The notes beneath the pieces are model-generated. The model did not search any database, was not told the DNA's origin, and saw nothing but the letters and a program-made list of their open reading frames with translations. A stretch of DNA of 37,878 nucleotides from CAZPUI01 sp964415525 (GTDB taxonomy: Bacteria > Acidobacteriota > Holophagae > Holophagales > Holophagaceae), in the NCBI GenBank assembly GCA_964415525.1, contig CAYQAS010000036.1, positions 1 through 37,878 of the forward strand. Direction: 5' to 3'. Shown piece by piece: positions 1 to 7,936 of this stretch; position 1 is the stretch's first letter; every line of letters starts with the position of its first letter. A program made the translations under genes and the position numbers.

Positions 1-1659
1 GCCTTCCGCGGCATCAAGAAGGCGCTTGAAGTGATCGACATGCGCGGCCACCGCGGCCGCCACCCGCGCAGCGGTGCCTGCGACGTATGTCCGTTCATTC
101 CCGTGGAAGGCGTCACCATGCAGGACTGAGCGGAGTTGGCGCGGCGCCTGGGCAAGCGCGTGGGCGAGGAGCTGGGCCTACCGGTCTATCTATATGAAGC
201 TGCCGCCAGCCGCCCCGAGCGGAAGAACCTCGCCTTCGTCCGAAAGGGCGAGTACGAGGCCCTCGAGGCCAAGCTCGCCCAGCCCGAGTGGGCCCCTGAC
301 TTCGGTCCCGCCAAGTTCGTTCCCGAGTTCGGTGCGCTGATCACCGGCGCCCGCGAGTTCCTCATCGCCTACAACATCACCCTGAACAGCCGCGACAAGG
401 CCCATGCGACGGACATCGCCTTCGAGCTCCGCGAAAAGGGTCGCGTGGCCCGGCGCGGGCAGGTGACGCCCTACTACAGCAGCGGCAAGGAGCTGAAGTA
501 CGCCGAGGGCTGCTTCCCCTGCGGCAACTGCGATCAGGACTTCCCCACTTTCGAGACGCTCGAGGCGCACTGCCGCGAGACTCATGGTTATGAGCTGCGC
601 CACCTCCTGAAGCTCAACGACATCGACGCCGCCAAGGGCGTGGTGGGCCAGAAGGCCTACAAGGCCGGGCTCTTCAAGGACTGCAAGGCCATCGGCTGGT
701 ATGTGGACGCCTACAAGCGCGCCCAGCTCTCCATCAACCTCACGAACTACAGGGTAACCAGCACGATGGATGTGCTGGAGGCCACCCGTGAGCTGGCGGT
801 GAAGCGCGGCCTCGTGGTGACAGGGTCCGAGATCGTGGGCCTCGTGCCCTTCAAGCCCCTCTACGACGCCGGACAGGCCTACCTCCGCAAGCAGGGCAAG
901 TCGCCCTTCGTGCCGGTGGAAGACGTTCTGGAGAACGCCATCTTCAGCATGGGCCTCGCGGACGTGAGCCCCTTCGAGATCGAGAAGAAGGTGCTCGGCC
1001 TGCCCAAGACCTACGCGAGCGGCCTGATGGCCATGAAGGTCACGGACTTCGTGACGGAAGTCAGCCGCGACACCCCGGCGCCCGGCGGTGGCAGCATTGC
1101 CGCGCTTGCGGGGGCCTTGGGCGCGGGCCTCGCCAGCATGGTGGCCAACCTCACCAAGGTGAAGAACGCCGCCCATGGCGAGCACCTGTTGAAGGCCGCC
1201 GAGATCGCCCATCGCGTGAAGGATGCTCTGGTGCTGGCGGTGGATGACGATACCAACGCCTTCAACGCCTACATGGACGCCCGACGTCTGCCCCAGGGCA
1301 CCGCCGACGAGAAGGCCGTTCGGGAAGCCGCCATGCTGGAAGGCTTGAAGATCGCCGTAAACGTGCCCTTCAGCACCGCCACCCTGAGCTTCGAAGCCAT
1401 GCAGGCCGCCGCGATCGTCATCGAACACGGCAATCCGGCCTCCATCACGGACGGCATGGTGGGCGTGCAGATGGCCCTGGCAGGCGTGCGCGGCGGCATC
1501 TGGAACGTCCTGATCAATCTGAAGGACATCTCGGATGGGGCCTATAACACGGGTATGAAAATCAAATGTGCTGCACTGCTGGCGGAGGCTACCGCTCTTG
1601 CTACAACAAGCGTTGGGGCGGGCGATCGGCGACTTGATCAAATGTTAAATAATTCTTAG
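1..1659 (+). CDS. ftcD: Formiminotransferase-cyclodeaminase (5' end outside window, one in-frame TGA)
   Basis: Bifunctional enzyme that moves the formimino group of formiminoglutamate to tetrahydrofolate and then deaminates it, ending histidine breakdown. Reading frame 1 is open from base 1, so the N-terminus is missing. The formiminotransferase part shows HPRSGACDVCPFIPV and, after the TGA, VGEELGLPVYLYE, EWAPDFGP and ACKAIGW-like (DCKAIGWYVDAY) family blocks. The cyclodeaminase part starts near base 1045 with TPAPGGGSIAALAGALGAG. A TGA at 127-129 interrupts the frame exactly where relatives, including the human enzyme as I recall it, have cysteine (human DECVLC, here QD-TGA-AELA). The 507 codons after it are intact, so this is not an old pseudogene. 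If TGA is read as stop, only a fragment from TTG 136 would be made. A C2H2 zinc-finger-like insert lies at 511-585. Codon use becomes more AT-rich in the last 30 codons. Identity is secure; how TGA is handled is open. Confidence 0.9.
127..166 (+). promoter_or_regulatory. Candidate selenocysteine UGA with downstream hairpin
   Basis: TGA at 127-129 sits inside an otherwise intact formiminotransferase frame at a usual cysteine site. Downstream, CGCCTG (145-150) can pair with TGGGCG (161-166) through four Watson-Crick and two G-U pairs. This leaves a ten-base loop that starts with GG, 22 bases after the TGA. That distance and the loop start resemble bacterial SECIS elements. A competing hairpin, GGCG-CGG-CGCC at 138-148, is equally possible, and GC-rich DNA forms such stems by chance. 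A base-calling error (TGC to TGA) or a recent nonsense mutation are the alternatives. Confidence 0.3.
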
Positions 1660-1690
1660 ACAATCGTCCAGCGGCCGCTCGACGCGGGTC

Positions 1691-1706
1691 GTATTCTTGA
1701 GAATAC
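1691..1706. promoter_or_regulatory. 16-bp palindrome, possible operator
   Basis: GTATTCT-TG-AGAATAC is a perfect 7-bp inverted repeat around TG, in a locally AT-rich stretch 32 bases after the formiminotransferase stop and before the decayed insertion sequence. Its symmetry fits a dimeric repressor site. It is too short-looped for a terminator and no T-run follows. No intact plus-strand gene starts close by, so it may be orphaned. Confidence 0.2.
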
Positions 1707-1751
1707 TAAGAAACGGTGTTCATTCGTCTAGTTGTAAGCGCCAATTAGGTT

Positions 1752-1815
1752 GTTCACCCGGGTTCTGGGAAGCTGAAATCGCCAAACCGCAGCTTGCTGG
1801 AGGACTCGGGTGAAC
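1752..1815. repeat. Imperfect hairpin at left end of the IS remnant
   Basis: GTTCACCCG (1752-1760) pairs perfectly with CGGGTGAAC (1807-1815). Inside that, AAGCTG (1770-1775) pairs with CAGCTT (1790-1795). The structure covers the presumed left terminal repeat and ends at the likely transposase start (GTG 1810). It may sequester that start in read-through transcripts, as reported for some insertion sequences; this role is inference. Confidence 0.4.
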
Positions 1816-2720
1816 CTCCGTAGTCGAGCAAAGTCTTGCCGCCAGTCGAGGGCAATTCATCCGGCGGGTTCTTTCCGGGATGAGGATCGCGCTGGCCTCT
1901 GAGATGGCTGGATTCAGCGAACGCAGGAGGCACAAGTGGCTGAATCGTTTCCGGGAGGATGGGAAGGCCGGGCTTGTCGACCGTTCGAGTTGGCCGAAGC
2001 GTTTGGCACGAAGCCATGAGCCTGGCGTCGTCGTCGAGGCCGTCGGTCGAAGACGGCAAGGCCAAGGGGCGGTTTGGATTGCGCGTAGCCTCGGCGTGCC
2101 TCGCTCCACGGTGGGGTTCTGGCTGAGGCGCGCTTGGAATTCCGAGGCCTCCGCCCTACAGCCGAAGGAGCCGGACAACCGTTACGAACATGCGGCTCCG
2201 GCGATCTGCTTCACCTGGACACAAAGAAGCTCGCGAGCTATTCCTGCACCGGGCACCGGAATCCGCCATTCACGGAACCGGGGCGCGGGTTACCAGGTGC
2301 TTCATGTGTGCAACGACGACCATTCCCGGGCCTGCTACATGGAGGTGCTCGCGGATGAGAAGAAGGCCACCACGGCTTCTTTCCTCCGGAGGGCGCTTCT
2401 GCATTTCCAGGAGCTGGGCGTCACCGTCCGTAAACAGCCGAAGTGCAACGGGTTGTCTTATCGCTCAAAGGAATTCAATGCAATGCGGGAATCCTTCGGG
2501 CTCAAGCACAGCCGCACCCGGCCCTACCGCCCGGCCCCGAACGGCAAGGCCGAGCGCCTCATTCAGACCGCCCTGCGGGAGTGGGCCTATGGACCCACAT
2601 GGCAGAGCTCAGATGAATGAAACCAGGCTCTGCATGTGGGCACGAGGCCATTTCTCAGAGACAGCGGGGCGTCATCACCTTGTCACTTTGCAAGAGAGGA
2701 CGCGCGCCAGGAGCGGCGTC
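1810..2720 (+). pseudogene. IS481-family transposase, frameshifted and missing catalytic residues
   Basis: Pieces of an IS481 DDE transposase lie in several frames. A start-like piece (VNLRSRAKSC) runs from GTG 1810. After a frame change, RRVLSGMRIALASEMAGF and KWLNRFREDGKAGLVDRSS form the helix-turn-helix region. LLHLDTKKLA with the first catalytic Asp is in another frame (about 2200-2240). The frame then returns to YQVLHVCNDDHSRACYMEVL and HSRTRPYRPAPNGKAERLIQ. The second catalytic motif, normally TDNG, reads KCNG here. TGA at 2618 replaces what is usually Arg after SSDE, and a degraded tail (NQALHV) continues beyond it. At least three frame changes, a nonsense codon and a lost active-site Asp make it inactive. 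Confidence 0.8.
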
Positions 2721-2932
2721 AGAACACGCGATCAGGGTATGACCTAGGCCGTGGGTCTGATTCAGTCTTCATCGGTAACGCTAGGCCAAATCTCCAAACG
2801 AGTTGGCACCGGGTCCAAACAGAAATGATTGAATTACCGCAGGCACCATCCGATCTCGGATGGTAGAAAATAGCTGTAACGCGGCGGTGGCGGGGCTGTG
2901 GCGTGGCGGTGGTTTGGATGGACTTCACTCAC

Positions 2933-2954
2933 GGGTCAGATTAGAGTCTGACCC
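2933..2954. repeat. Perfect 8-bp hairpin, REP-like
   Basis: GGGTCAGA (2933-2940), loop TTAGAG, TCTGACCC (2947-2954). The GGGTCAGA...TCTGACCC pattern resembles palindromes I know from REP-type elements and ends of small mobile elements. It is not followed by a T-run, so an intrinsic terminator is unlikely. Only one copy was noticed in this window. Confidence 0.4.
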
Positions 2955-3120
2955 GATACGATCCCGGAATCATAAACGCAGCCATCTGTTCGCGTGGGCC
3001 TCCTGTCTTGATGAGTTGTCACAGGGCTGTCGCGAGGTGTAGGCTGTGGGCTGGCTACTCGGATTGATGAAAAGGCCCAGAAGTGACAAAGCTGTTTCCC
3101 ACCCATGCTCGACGTGGCGA

Positions 3121-3142
3121 CACGAAGGCTCCTGCCTTCGTG
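3121..3142. repeat. Perfect 9-bp hairpin with 4-base loop
   Basis: CACGAAGGC (3121-3129), loop TCCT, GCCTTCGTG (3134-3142). No T-run follows on the plus strand, so it is a weak terminator candidate at best. It sits about 215 bases before the outer-membrane operon and could be a transcript-stabilising or regulatory hairpin. Confidence 0.45.
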
Positions 3143-3356
3143 CTTCCGGAATTGACGTGGCATGTCACTGATGGAGGCTTCCTTTCGCCGGTTCACGTAC
3201 CTAAAGTGGTCGGTTGCTTCATGGCCGAGCGCCAAATCGCGTCTGTTTTTTCACAGTGCGCAATCAGCTCCATCGACTGATTTGCGACTCTCTCTCCCCC
3301 CCACACACTTGATCCTCGATGTTCGCTGTCTGGGATCTAAATCAAGGAGAAGCTGC

Positions 3357-4064
3357 ATGAGACATGCACTTTCCAACATCGCCCGATGGGTGATGTTCCC
3401 CTGCGTCGTTGCGACTGCTCTGGGTGCCCAGGACAGCCCGCTTCGGGCTGAACTGAAGGTCCGGACCGGTATCGCCGTCGCCGCCCCTGAGGACAATCTC
3501 TCTCGGAAGACCCTTGGCTTCGGTCTGAACCTGAACTTCACCACCAAGGTCGGTGTGTTTGGCGCCGAACTCGGCTACACCTACAAGCCCGGTGACATGT
3601 TCCTGGTGGACCTGACCAAGGCGGCGACCGCTCCTGGTGCTCCTGCTCCGGATCCGAACTTCTCCGCAGACTCCCGCAAGAACAACCTCGATGGCCTCAT
3701 GCTGCGCCTGTCCTATGCGCGGGCGTTTTCTGAGGGCTGGAGCTTCCAGGCCGGTCTGCAGGTGGGCAATGCCCGCTTCCGTCACGAGTACATCGCGGAC
3801 ATCGGCGATACGGATTGGGCGACCTACGAGGACACTTACAACAGCGTCGTGACCAAGAGCAAGCTCTCCGTGAGCCCCTACGTGGGTGTGCAGATGCAGC
3901 TTGGCAAGGACAGCGCGATCGAAGCCAACCTTGTTCTGCAGCGCTACACGTCGATTCATTACAACCACGTGGCTGGGACTGCGAAGCCCTACGCTCAGGA
4001 TCGCCTGAGCGAGACCAGCCGTTCCGTCCCTCACGTCGAATTCGGCTACGCCTTCCGGTTCTAG
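3357..4064 (+). CDS. Exported outer-membrane beta-barrel protein
   Basis: A 235-residue protein of unrecognised family. I chose ATG 3357 because AAGGAG lies just upstream and a signal peptide follows directly (basic MRHALSNIARW, hydrophobic core, cleavage near ALGAQ). The mature part has alternating amphipathic strands rich in Gly, Tyr and aromatic residues, such as LGFGLNLNFTTKVGVFGAE and KLSVSPYVGVQMQLG. It ends in FGYAFRF, a C-terminal Phe typical of barrels inserted by the BAM machinery. Likely a small barrel of about eight to ten strands. First gene of the operon: the TonB-dependent receptor starts 30 bases downstream and a second small barrel protein follows. Cargo or function cannot be read from the sequence. 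Confidence 0.8.
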   Translation: MRHALSNIARWVMFPCVVATALGAQDSPLRAELKVRTGIAVAAPEDNLSRKTLGFGLNLNFTTKVGVFGAELGYTYKPGDMFLVDLTKAATAPGAPAPDPNFSADSRKNNLDGLMLRLSYARAFSEGWSFQAGLQVGNARFRHEYIADIGDTDWATYEDTYNSVVTKSKLSVSPYVGVQMQLGKDSAIEANLVLQRYTSIHYNHVAGTAKPYAQDRLSETSRSVPHVEFGYAFRF

Positions 4065-4094
4065 CCACGCGTCGACCCCCCACGGAGGTTATCT

Positions 4095-7000
4095 ATGAGA
4101 CTGAATTTTGATATGAAGAAAACGACCGTACTGACCATGATCCTGGCTGCCGGCACGTTCGCTACGGCGCAGACGACGGGCCAGATCAGCGGACAGGTGA
4201 AGGATGCCAAGGGTGCGCCGATTGCGGGCGCCATCCTCACGGTTTCTTCCCCGGCCCTGTTCGCTCCCAAGACGGTCACGTCCAATGACCGCGGTGAGTA
4301 TTTCATGCCCCTGCTGCCCGCCGGTTCCTACGTGATCCGCGCAAACAAGCAGAGCTACAATTCCGTGACCAGCCCCGAAATCCGCGTGGGTCTCGGCGGA
4401 TCGGTCAAGCAGGACATCATCCTGCGTCAGGCCGTGGTCGTCAGTGAGTCCGTGGAAGTGATCGCCAGTGGCGGCACGGCCCAGGTGGACAAGAGCGATT
4501 CCAAGGTGGCTTCGAACTATTCGGCCGATGCCCTCACGATGATCGCCGCCCCTGACCGGAGCTTCTCCGGTGCGCTCGCCTTGACGCCGGGCGTTTCCAC
4601 TGCTGGTGCGGGCACCACCACCATCCGCGGCGGCGCCTCCAACACGACCCTGTTCCGCGTGAACGGCGTCGACATCAAGGACGACCTGCAGGGTCAGCAG
4701 GTGGGCACGGGCGCGATCGAGGATCTGATCGAAGACGTCCAGGTCATGCTCACCCCGCTGAACGCCCGTTTCGGCCGCACCATGGGCGGCCAGGTGAACG
4801 TGGTCACCAAGAGTGGTGGCAACGACTTCAAGGGGAGCATCCGCTCTACCTTCAGCCGTTCGTCCTGGGACGCGCGGGACCGGGACAACCGGGCCGTTGA
4901 CTACGCGAATCAGCTGGACTCCCTGAGCCGCAAGTGGGACGTCGTGGCCACCGGCCCCATCGTCAAGGACCGCCTGTGGTTCAGCGTGGGGTCGACCCTG
5001 ACGCCCACCCAGAACTATGAATTCAGTGCGCCGATCTTCGGCAATCCGAACGTCTATAACCGCGTTTACAAGACCGGCAATGCGAATATCGATGCCGTGA
5101 CCCTGGCGGGTCCTGGCAATGGCTACACCTTCACCCGGTTCGACCAGGGCGTGCCCTACACCCGCACGGACACGAACACATATTACGAAGGCAAGCTGAC
5201 GGGCGCGATCACCCTCAACCACCAGCTTGAGGTCTACTACAAGTACGACAAGAACCAGTTGGTGAATCGCGACCCCTACCAGGGCGGTGGCATGGTTCGC
5301 ATCGCCGACTTCGGTACCCAGGGTTCCGAGAGCACCACGATGGGCGTTGCCTACCGCGGCACCCTGAGCTCTTTCGCGTTCCTCGAGGCGTCCTACAGCC
5401 GGAACCGCACGGACATCACTTGGCCCGTAGGCAAGGAAAGTGCGACCTATCCAGACGCCATCCTGATGCGCATCACGGATGTCAATTCCAACGGTCTCTT
5501 CGCCTTCAACAACACCCTCAGCCCCGCGCCTGAAATCCGGGCCAGCCGCAGCGGCAACGTCAACCTCAAGCTCTTCCTGAGCGGCGCTGCGACCCATGAC
5601 ATCGACCTCGGTGTCGATTTCTACATGGGTGAGTACGGCACCTCGACCAAGGCAGGTAAGAACAACCGGAACTTCCGCACGGGCGGCGCCTACTTTAATG
5701 GCACCAGCTACCTGTTCCCCACCATGGTCCACCCCGGTCCTGGCGTGCTGGGACAGAGCGGCTCTGGCCTCAGCGGTGTGGCTCCCGTCGAGGAAAAGAA
5801 CTGGGGCAATGACGGCACAGGTCAGACCCTGCAGTACTCGCTGTATGCGAATGATGCCATCACCATCAATGAACACTGGAATGTGATGGCCGGTGTGCGC
5901 CTCAACCGCAACATCATCAAGAATACCGATGGCAAGGAAATGGCCTCCACGAACAACGTCGAGCCGCGCCTGGAGGTCAAGTTCGACCCCTTCGGTACCG
6001 CCCAGCACGTCTTCAGTGCGTCGGCGGCCCGTCTCTACAGCTCCTTCAATACGGGCTTCACCAGCCTGTTCATGAGCCGCGCCAATTCCGTCCAGACCCG
6101 CCACAAGTGGAAGGGCATTGCCGGGCAGCCCGCTGCGGGCGACGCCTCGGATCCGCTCGGCCTCTACGGCGTGCGCTTCGTGGACTATGCCACCCTGACC
6201 AACGAGGCCAATTACGGTCCCGCCTACTACTACTCCAACGCTTCTCTGCGCTACAGCGTGGATGAGGCGCTGCGCGCCCCGTATGCCCAGGAATTCGCGG
6301 TCAACTACACGAAGGCCTCTGAAGCCGGGCGCGTCCGCATCAGCCTGGTGCATCGCACGTGGCATGACGAGTTCGCGGTCATGGGCGACTATCGCGCGGA
6401 CAACCTGGTTCGCGTGGACGATCCGAGCGGCGCCGGCCTGGCTCCCGTGATGATCGCCAAGACCAAGGTGTTCAACTCCAACGAGCTGAAGCGCGAATAC
6501 AATGCGCTTGAGCTGGATTGGTCCCGCCGCATCAATTCCACCATCGAGTGGGGTGGCAACTTTACCTACAGCCGCCTGGTGGGCAACAATAACGGCGGTG
6601 ACTCGCCGGCCGGTTCCTTCCGCGACAACAGCGCCTCGGGCTACTACAGCTACCGGGACTTCCTGCTCGCCAAGGGCGTGACGGAAAAGCAGTTCAACGC
6701 TTCCGGCCTGCTGCCCCTGAACCAGAGCCTCAAGGGCCGTGCGTACCTGAACATCACCCAGCCCCTGGGCAAGGGTCGCCTCGGATACTCCTTCCTGGTG
6801 AACTACGACTCGGGCCTGAACTACAGCGCCACCAACACGGCCCCCCTGGGGATGCCCACGATCACGGGTGCTCCTTACACCGTGGCGGAGCCGAAGCCGC
6901 TGACCTACACGCGCTGGTACTCCGATCGCGGCGCCTACAGCCTCAACGACACCTATACGGTGGACTTCCGCCTGAGCTGGGACGTGCCTTTGGGCATCAA

Positions 7001-7226
7001 GAACCTGACCCTGATCGGTGACCTGAAGGTCAACAACGTCCTCAACCACATCATCTGGGCCGATTGGGATCGAGGTTTCTACGCGCCGACCACCGGCACC
7101 GACACCCTCTACTTCCAGGATGCCCCCACCTTCGGCCGGCCTCAGGAGAACACGACTGCTGCCCGCAACAACAACAACCACATCGGGGCGCGTAACTTCG
7201 GCTTCAGCCTCGGCCTGCGGTTCTAA
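4095..7226 (+). CDS. Oar-like TonB-dependent receptor with carboxypeptidase-regulatory-like domain
   Basis: A 1043-residue outer-membrane receptor. GGAGG at 4084-4088 supports ATG 4095; an in-frame ATG 4113 is the alternative. Signal peptide at about residues 1-26, ending ATAQ. Residues about 30-115 form a carboxypeptidase-regulatory-like beta-sandwich (ISGQVKDAKGAPIAGA; GEYFMPLLPAGSYVIRA). A plug domain follows (FSGALALTPGVS, IRGGASNTTLFRVNGVDI, GGQVNVVTKSGGNDFKGS). The rest is a large barrel ending in GFSLGLRF. This architecture matches the Oar-like receptors abundant in acidobacteria and myxobacteria, which import large substrates or export proteases; which applies here is unknown. I see no obvious TonB box. 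The small barrel genes on both sides run in the same direction with short gaps (30 and 13 bases), suggesting a joint function. Confidence 0.92.
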   Translation: MRLNFDMKKTTVLTMILAAGTFATAQTTGQISGQVKDAKGAPIAGAILTVSSPALFAPKTVTSNDRGEYFMPLLPAGSYVIRANKQSYNSVTSPEIRVGLGGSVKQDIILRQAVVVSESVEVIASGGTAQVDKSDSKVASNYSADALTMIAAPDRSFSGALALTPGVSTAGAGTTTIRGGASNTTLFRVNGVDIKDDLQGQQVGTGAIEDLIEDVQVMLTPLNARFGRTMGGQVNVVTKSGGNDFKGSIRSTFSRSSWDARDRDNRAVDYANQLDSLSRKWDVVATGPIVKDRLWFSVGSTLTPTQNYEFSAPIFGNPNVYNRVYKTGNANIDAVTLAGPGNGYTFTRFDQGVPYTRTDTNTYYEGKLTGAITLNHQLEVYYKYDKNQLVNRDPYQGGGMVRIADFGTQGSESTTMGVAYRGTLSSFAFLEASYSRNRTDITWPVGKESATYPDAILMRITDVNSNGLFAFNNTLSPAPEIRASRSGNVNLKLFLSGAATHDIDLGVDFYMGEYGTSTKAGKNNRNFRTGGAYFNGTSYLFPTMVHPGPGVLGQSGSGLSGVAPVEEKNWGNDGTGQTLQYSLYANDAITINEHWNVMAGVRLNRNIIKNTDGKEMASTNNVEPRLEVKFDPFGTAQHVFSASAARLYSSFNTGFTSLFMSRANSVQTRHKWKGIAGQPAAGDASDPLGLYGVRFVDYATLTNEANYGPAYYYSNASLRYSVDEALRAPYAQEFAVNYTKASEAGRVRISLVHRTWHDEFAVMGDYRADNLVRVDDPSGAGLAPVMIAKTKVFNSNELKREYNALELDWSRRINSTIEWGGNFTYSRLVGNNNGGDSPAGSFRDNSASGYYSYRDFLLAKGVTEKQFNASGLLPLNQSLKGRAYLNITQPLGKGRLGYSFLVNYDSGLNYSATNTAPLGMPTITGAPYTVAEPKPLTYTRWYSDRGAYSLNDTYTVDFRLSWDVPLGIKNLTLIGDLKVNNVLNHIIWADWDRGFYAPTTGTDTLYFQDAPTFGRPQENTTAARNNNNHIGARNFGFSLGLRF

Positions 7227-7239
7227 GGACGGAGACACC

Positions 7240-7869
7240 ATGAAAACCATTCATTTCATTGCGGGTCTTGTCGGCTTTGCTGTTCTGGCTGCCACGCCTC
7301 TTACCGCCCAGGAAGTCAAAGGCGGAGCCTCCGTTGTTGTGAGCCTCGGCTACAACCTGGATCAGCCGTATAAGACCACGGCGAACCGCACCAACATGGG
7401 TGCTGAGTTCGGCTACGAGATGCGTCTCGAAGACGCCAAGGTGAACCTGCGTCCCCTCGTGGGTGTCATCAGCTTCCCGGGTTCGGATGCCCATGGCCTG
7501 AAGACCGGACTCACGGCCCTTCAGGCGGGTGTGGAAGTCTTGATCCCGACGAGCGTGTCGGGTCTGCGCACCACCTTTGGCCTGACGGTCAACAAGTGGT
7601 CGATCAAGAACTCGGGTGTCGAGGTCAAGAACGTCACAGCCTTCCCCATCGAGGATGACAAGGGGATCAAGCTGGGTCTTCGCCTCGGCCTTGAGTTCAA
7701 GGTGACCGATCGTTTCGCCATTCAGACCCTGCTTCAGGGCATCGAGCTGGGGCGCAGCCCAGAGCGTCTCTATGTGGCGAGTGCCGGCGAGAACGCTCCC
7801 CCCAACACCCTTGCCAAGGGTGGTCAGAATGCCGCTTTCGTGCAGGTTGGCGTGAAGTACTCCTTCTAG
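7240..7869 (+). CDS. Exported outer-membrane beta-barrel protein, last gene of receptor operon
   Basis: A 209-residue protein of unrecognised family. ATG 7240 is preceded by GGAG and followed by a clear signal peptide (MKTIHFIAGLVGFAVLAATP, cleavage near LTAQ). The mature chain shows short amphipathic strands (GASVVVSLGYNLD, MGAEFGYEMRLED, GIKLGLRLGLEFKVTDRFA) and ends VQVGVKYSF, a terminal Phe barrel signature. It begins 13 bases after the receptor stop and is followed directly by tandem hairpins, so it closes the transcript. It resembles the 3357 product in size and layout but I see no clear sequence identity. It could be an accessory barrel or a porin-like partner of the receptor; this is inference. 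Confidence 0.8.
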   Translation: MKTIHFIAGLVGFAVLAATPLTAQEVKGGASVVVSLGYNLDQPYKTTANRTNMGAEFGYEMRLEDAKVNLRPLVGVISFPGSDAHGLKTGLTALQAGVEVLIPTSVSGLRTTFGLTVNKWSIKNSGVEVKNVTAFPIEDDKGIKLGLRLGLEFKVTDRFAIQTLLQGIELGRSPERLYVASAGENAPPNTLAKGGQNAAFVQVGVKYSF

Positions 7870-7886
7870 GCTTTTCTCAAGCCTAG
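7866..7886. repeat. 8-bp hairpin overlapping a stop codon
   Basis: CTAGGCTT (7866-7873), loop TTCTC, AAGCCTAG (7879-7886). It includes the TAG stop of the barrel gene and lies eight bases before the much longer terminator hairpin. It may fold in the mRNA 3' end; not a terminator by itself. Confidence 0.4.
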
Positions 7887-7893
7887 TGCTTTT

Positions 7894-7936
7894 AGAACAT
7901 GCTGCCCGAATTCATTCGGGCAGCATGTTCTTTATA
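7894..7936. terminator. Very strong intrinsic terminator, probably bidirectional
   Basis: A perfect 17-bp stem (7894-7910 with 7915-7931) around the loop TTCA, followed by TTTATATA on the plus strand. On the minus strand, AAA before the stem gives a short T-run as well. It ends the outer-membrane operon and could also stop minus-strand transcription coming from the lipA gene pair. Confidence 0.9.

Larger units (their letters stand above)
1751..2821 (+). mobile_element. Decayed IS481-type insertion sequence (ends approximate)
   Basis: A transposase remnant fills most of this stretch. The left end is placed at TGTTCACCCGGGTTC, because IS481-family elements usually begin with TGT. On the right, CACCGGGTCCAAACA (2807-2821) resembles the inverse of that end with mismatches, giving an element of about 1.07 kb, a normal IS481 size. 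No clear target-site duplication is visible. Boundaries are inference; the transposase remnant is the firm part. Confidence 0.45.
2822..3356. other. Gene-free region upstream of the outer-membrane operon
   Basis: About 535 bases with no convincing coding frame; the short open frames here lack ribosome sites and family resemblance. It holds two perfect hairpins (2933-2954 and 3121-3142), a TTGACG at 3154-3159 without a convincing -10 partner, and the leader of the gene at 3357. The promoter for the operon at 3357-7869 should lie here, but I cannot place it. Confidence 0.5.

Noticed and set aside
4089..7250. Minus-strand open frame of 1053 codons opposite the TonB receptor
   Set aside because: GC-rich codon use with almost no TTA, CTA or TCA codons on the coding strand leaves the antisense frame open. 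Its translation has no family motifs and is unlike folded proteins, while the plus strand encodes a clear receptor with ribosome site and signal peptide.
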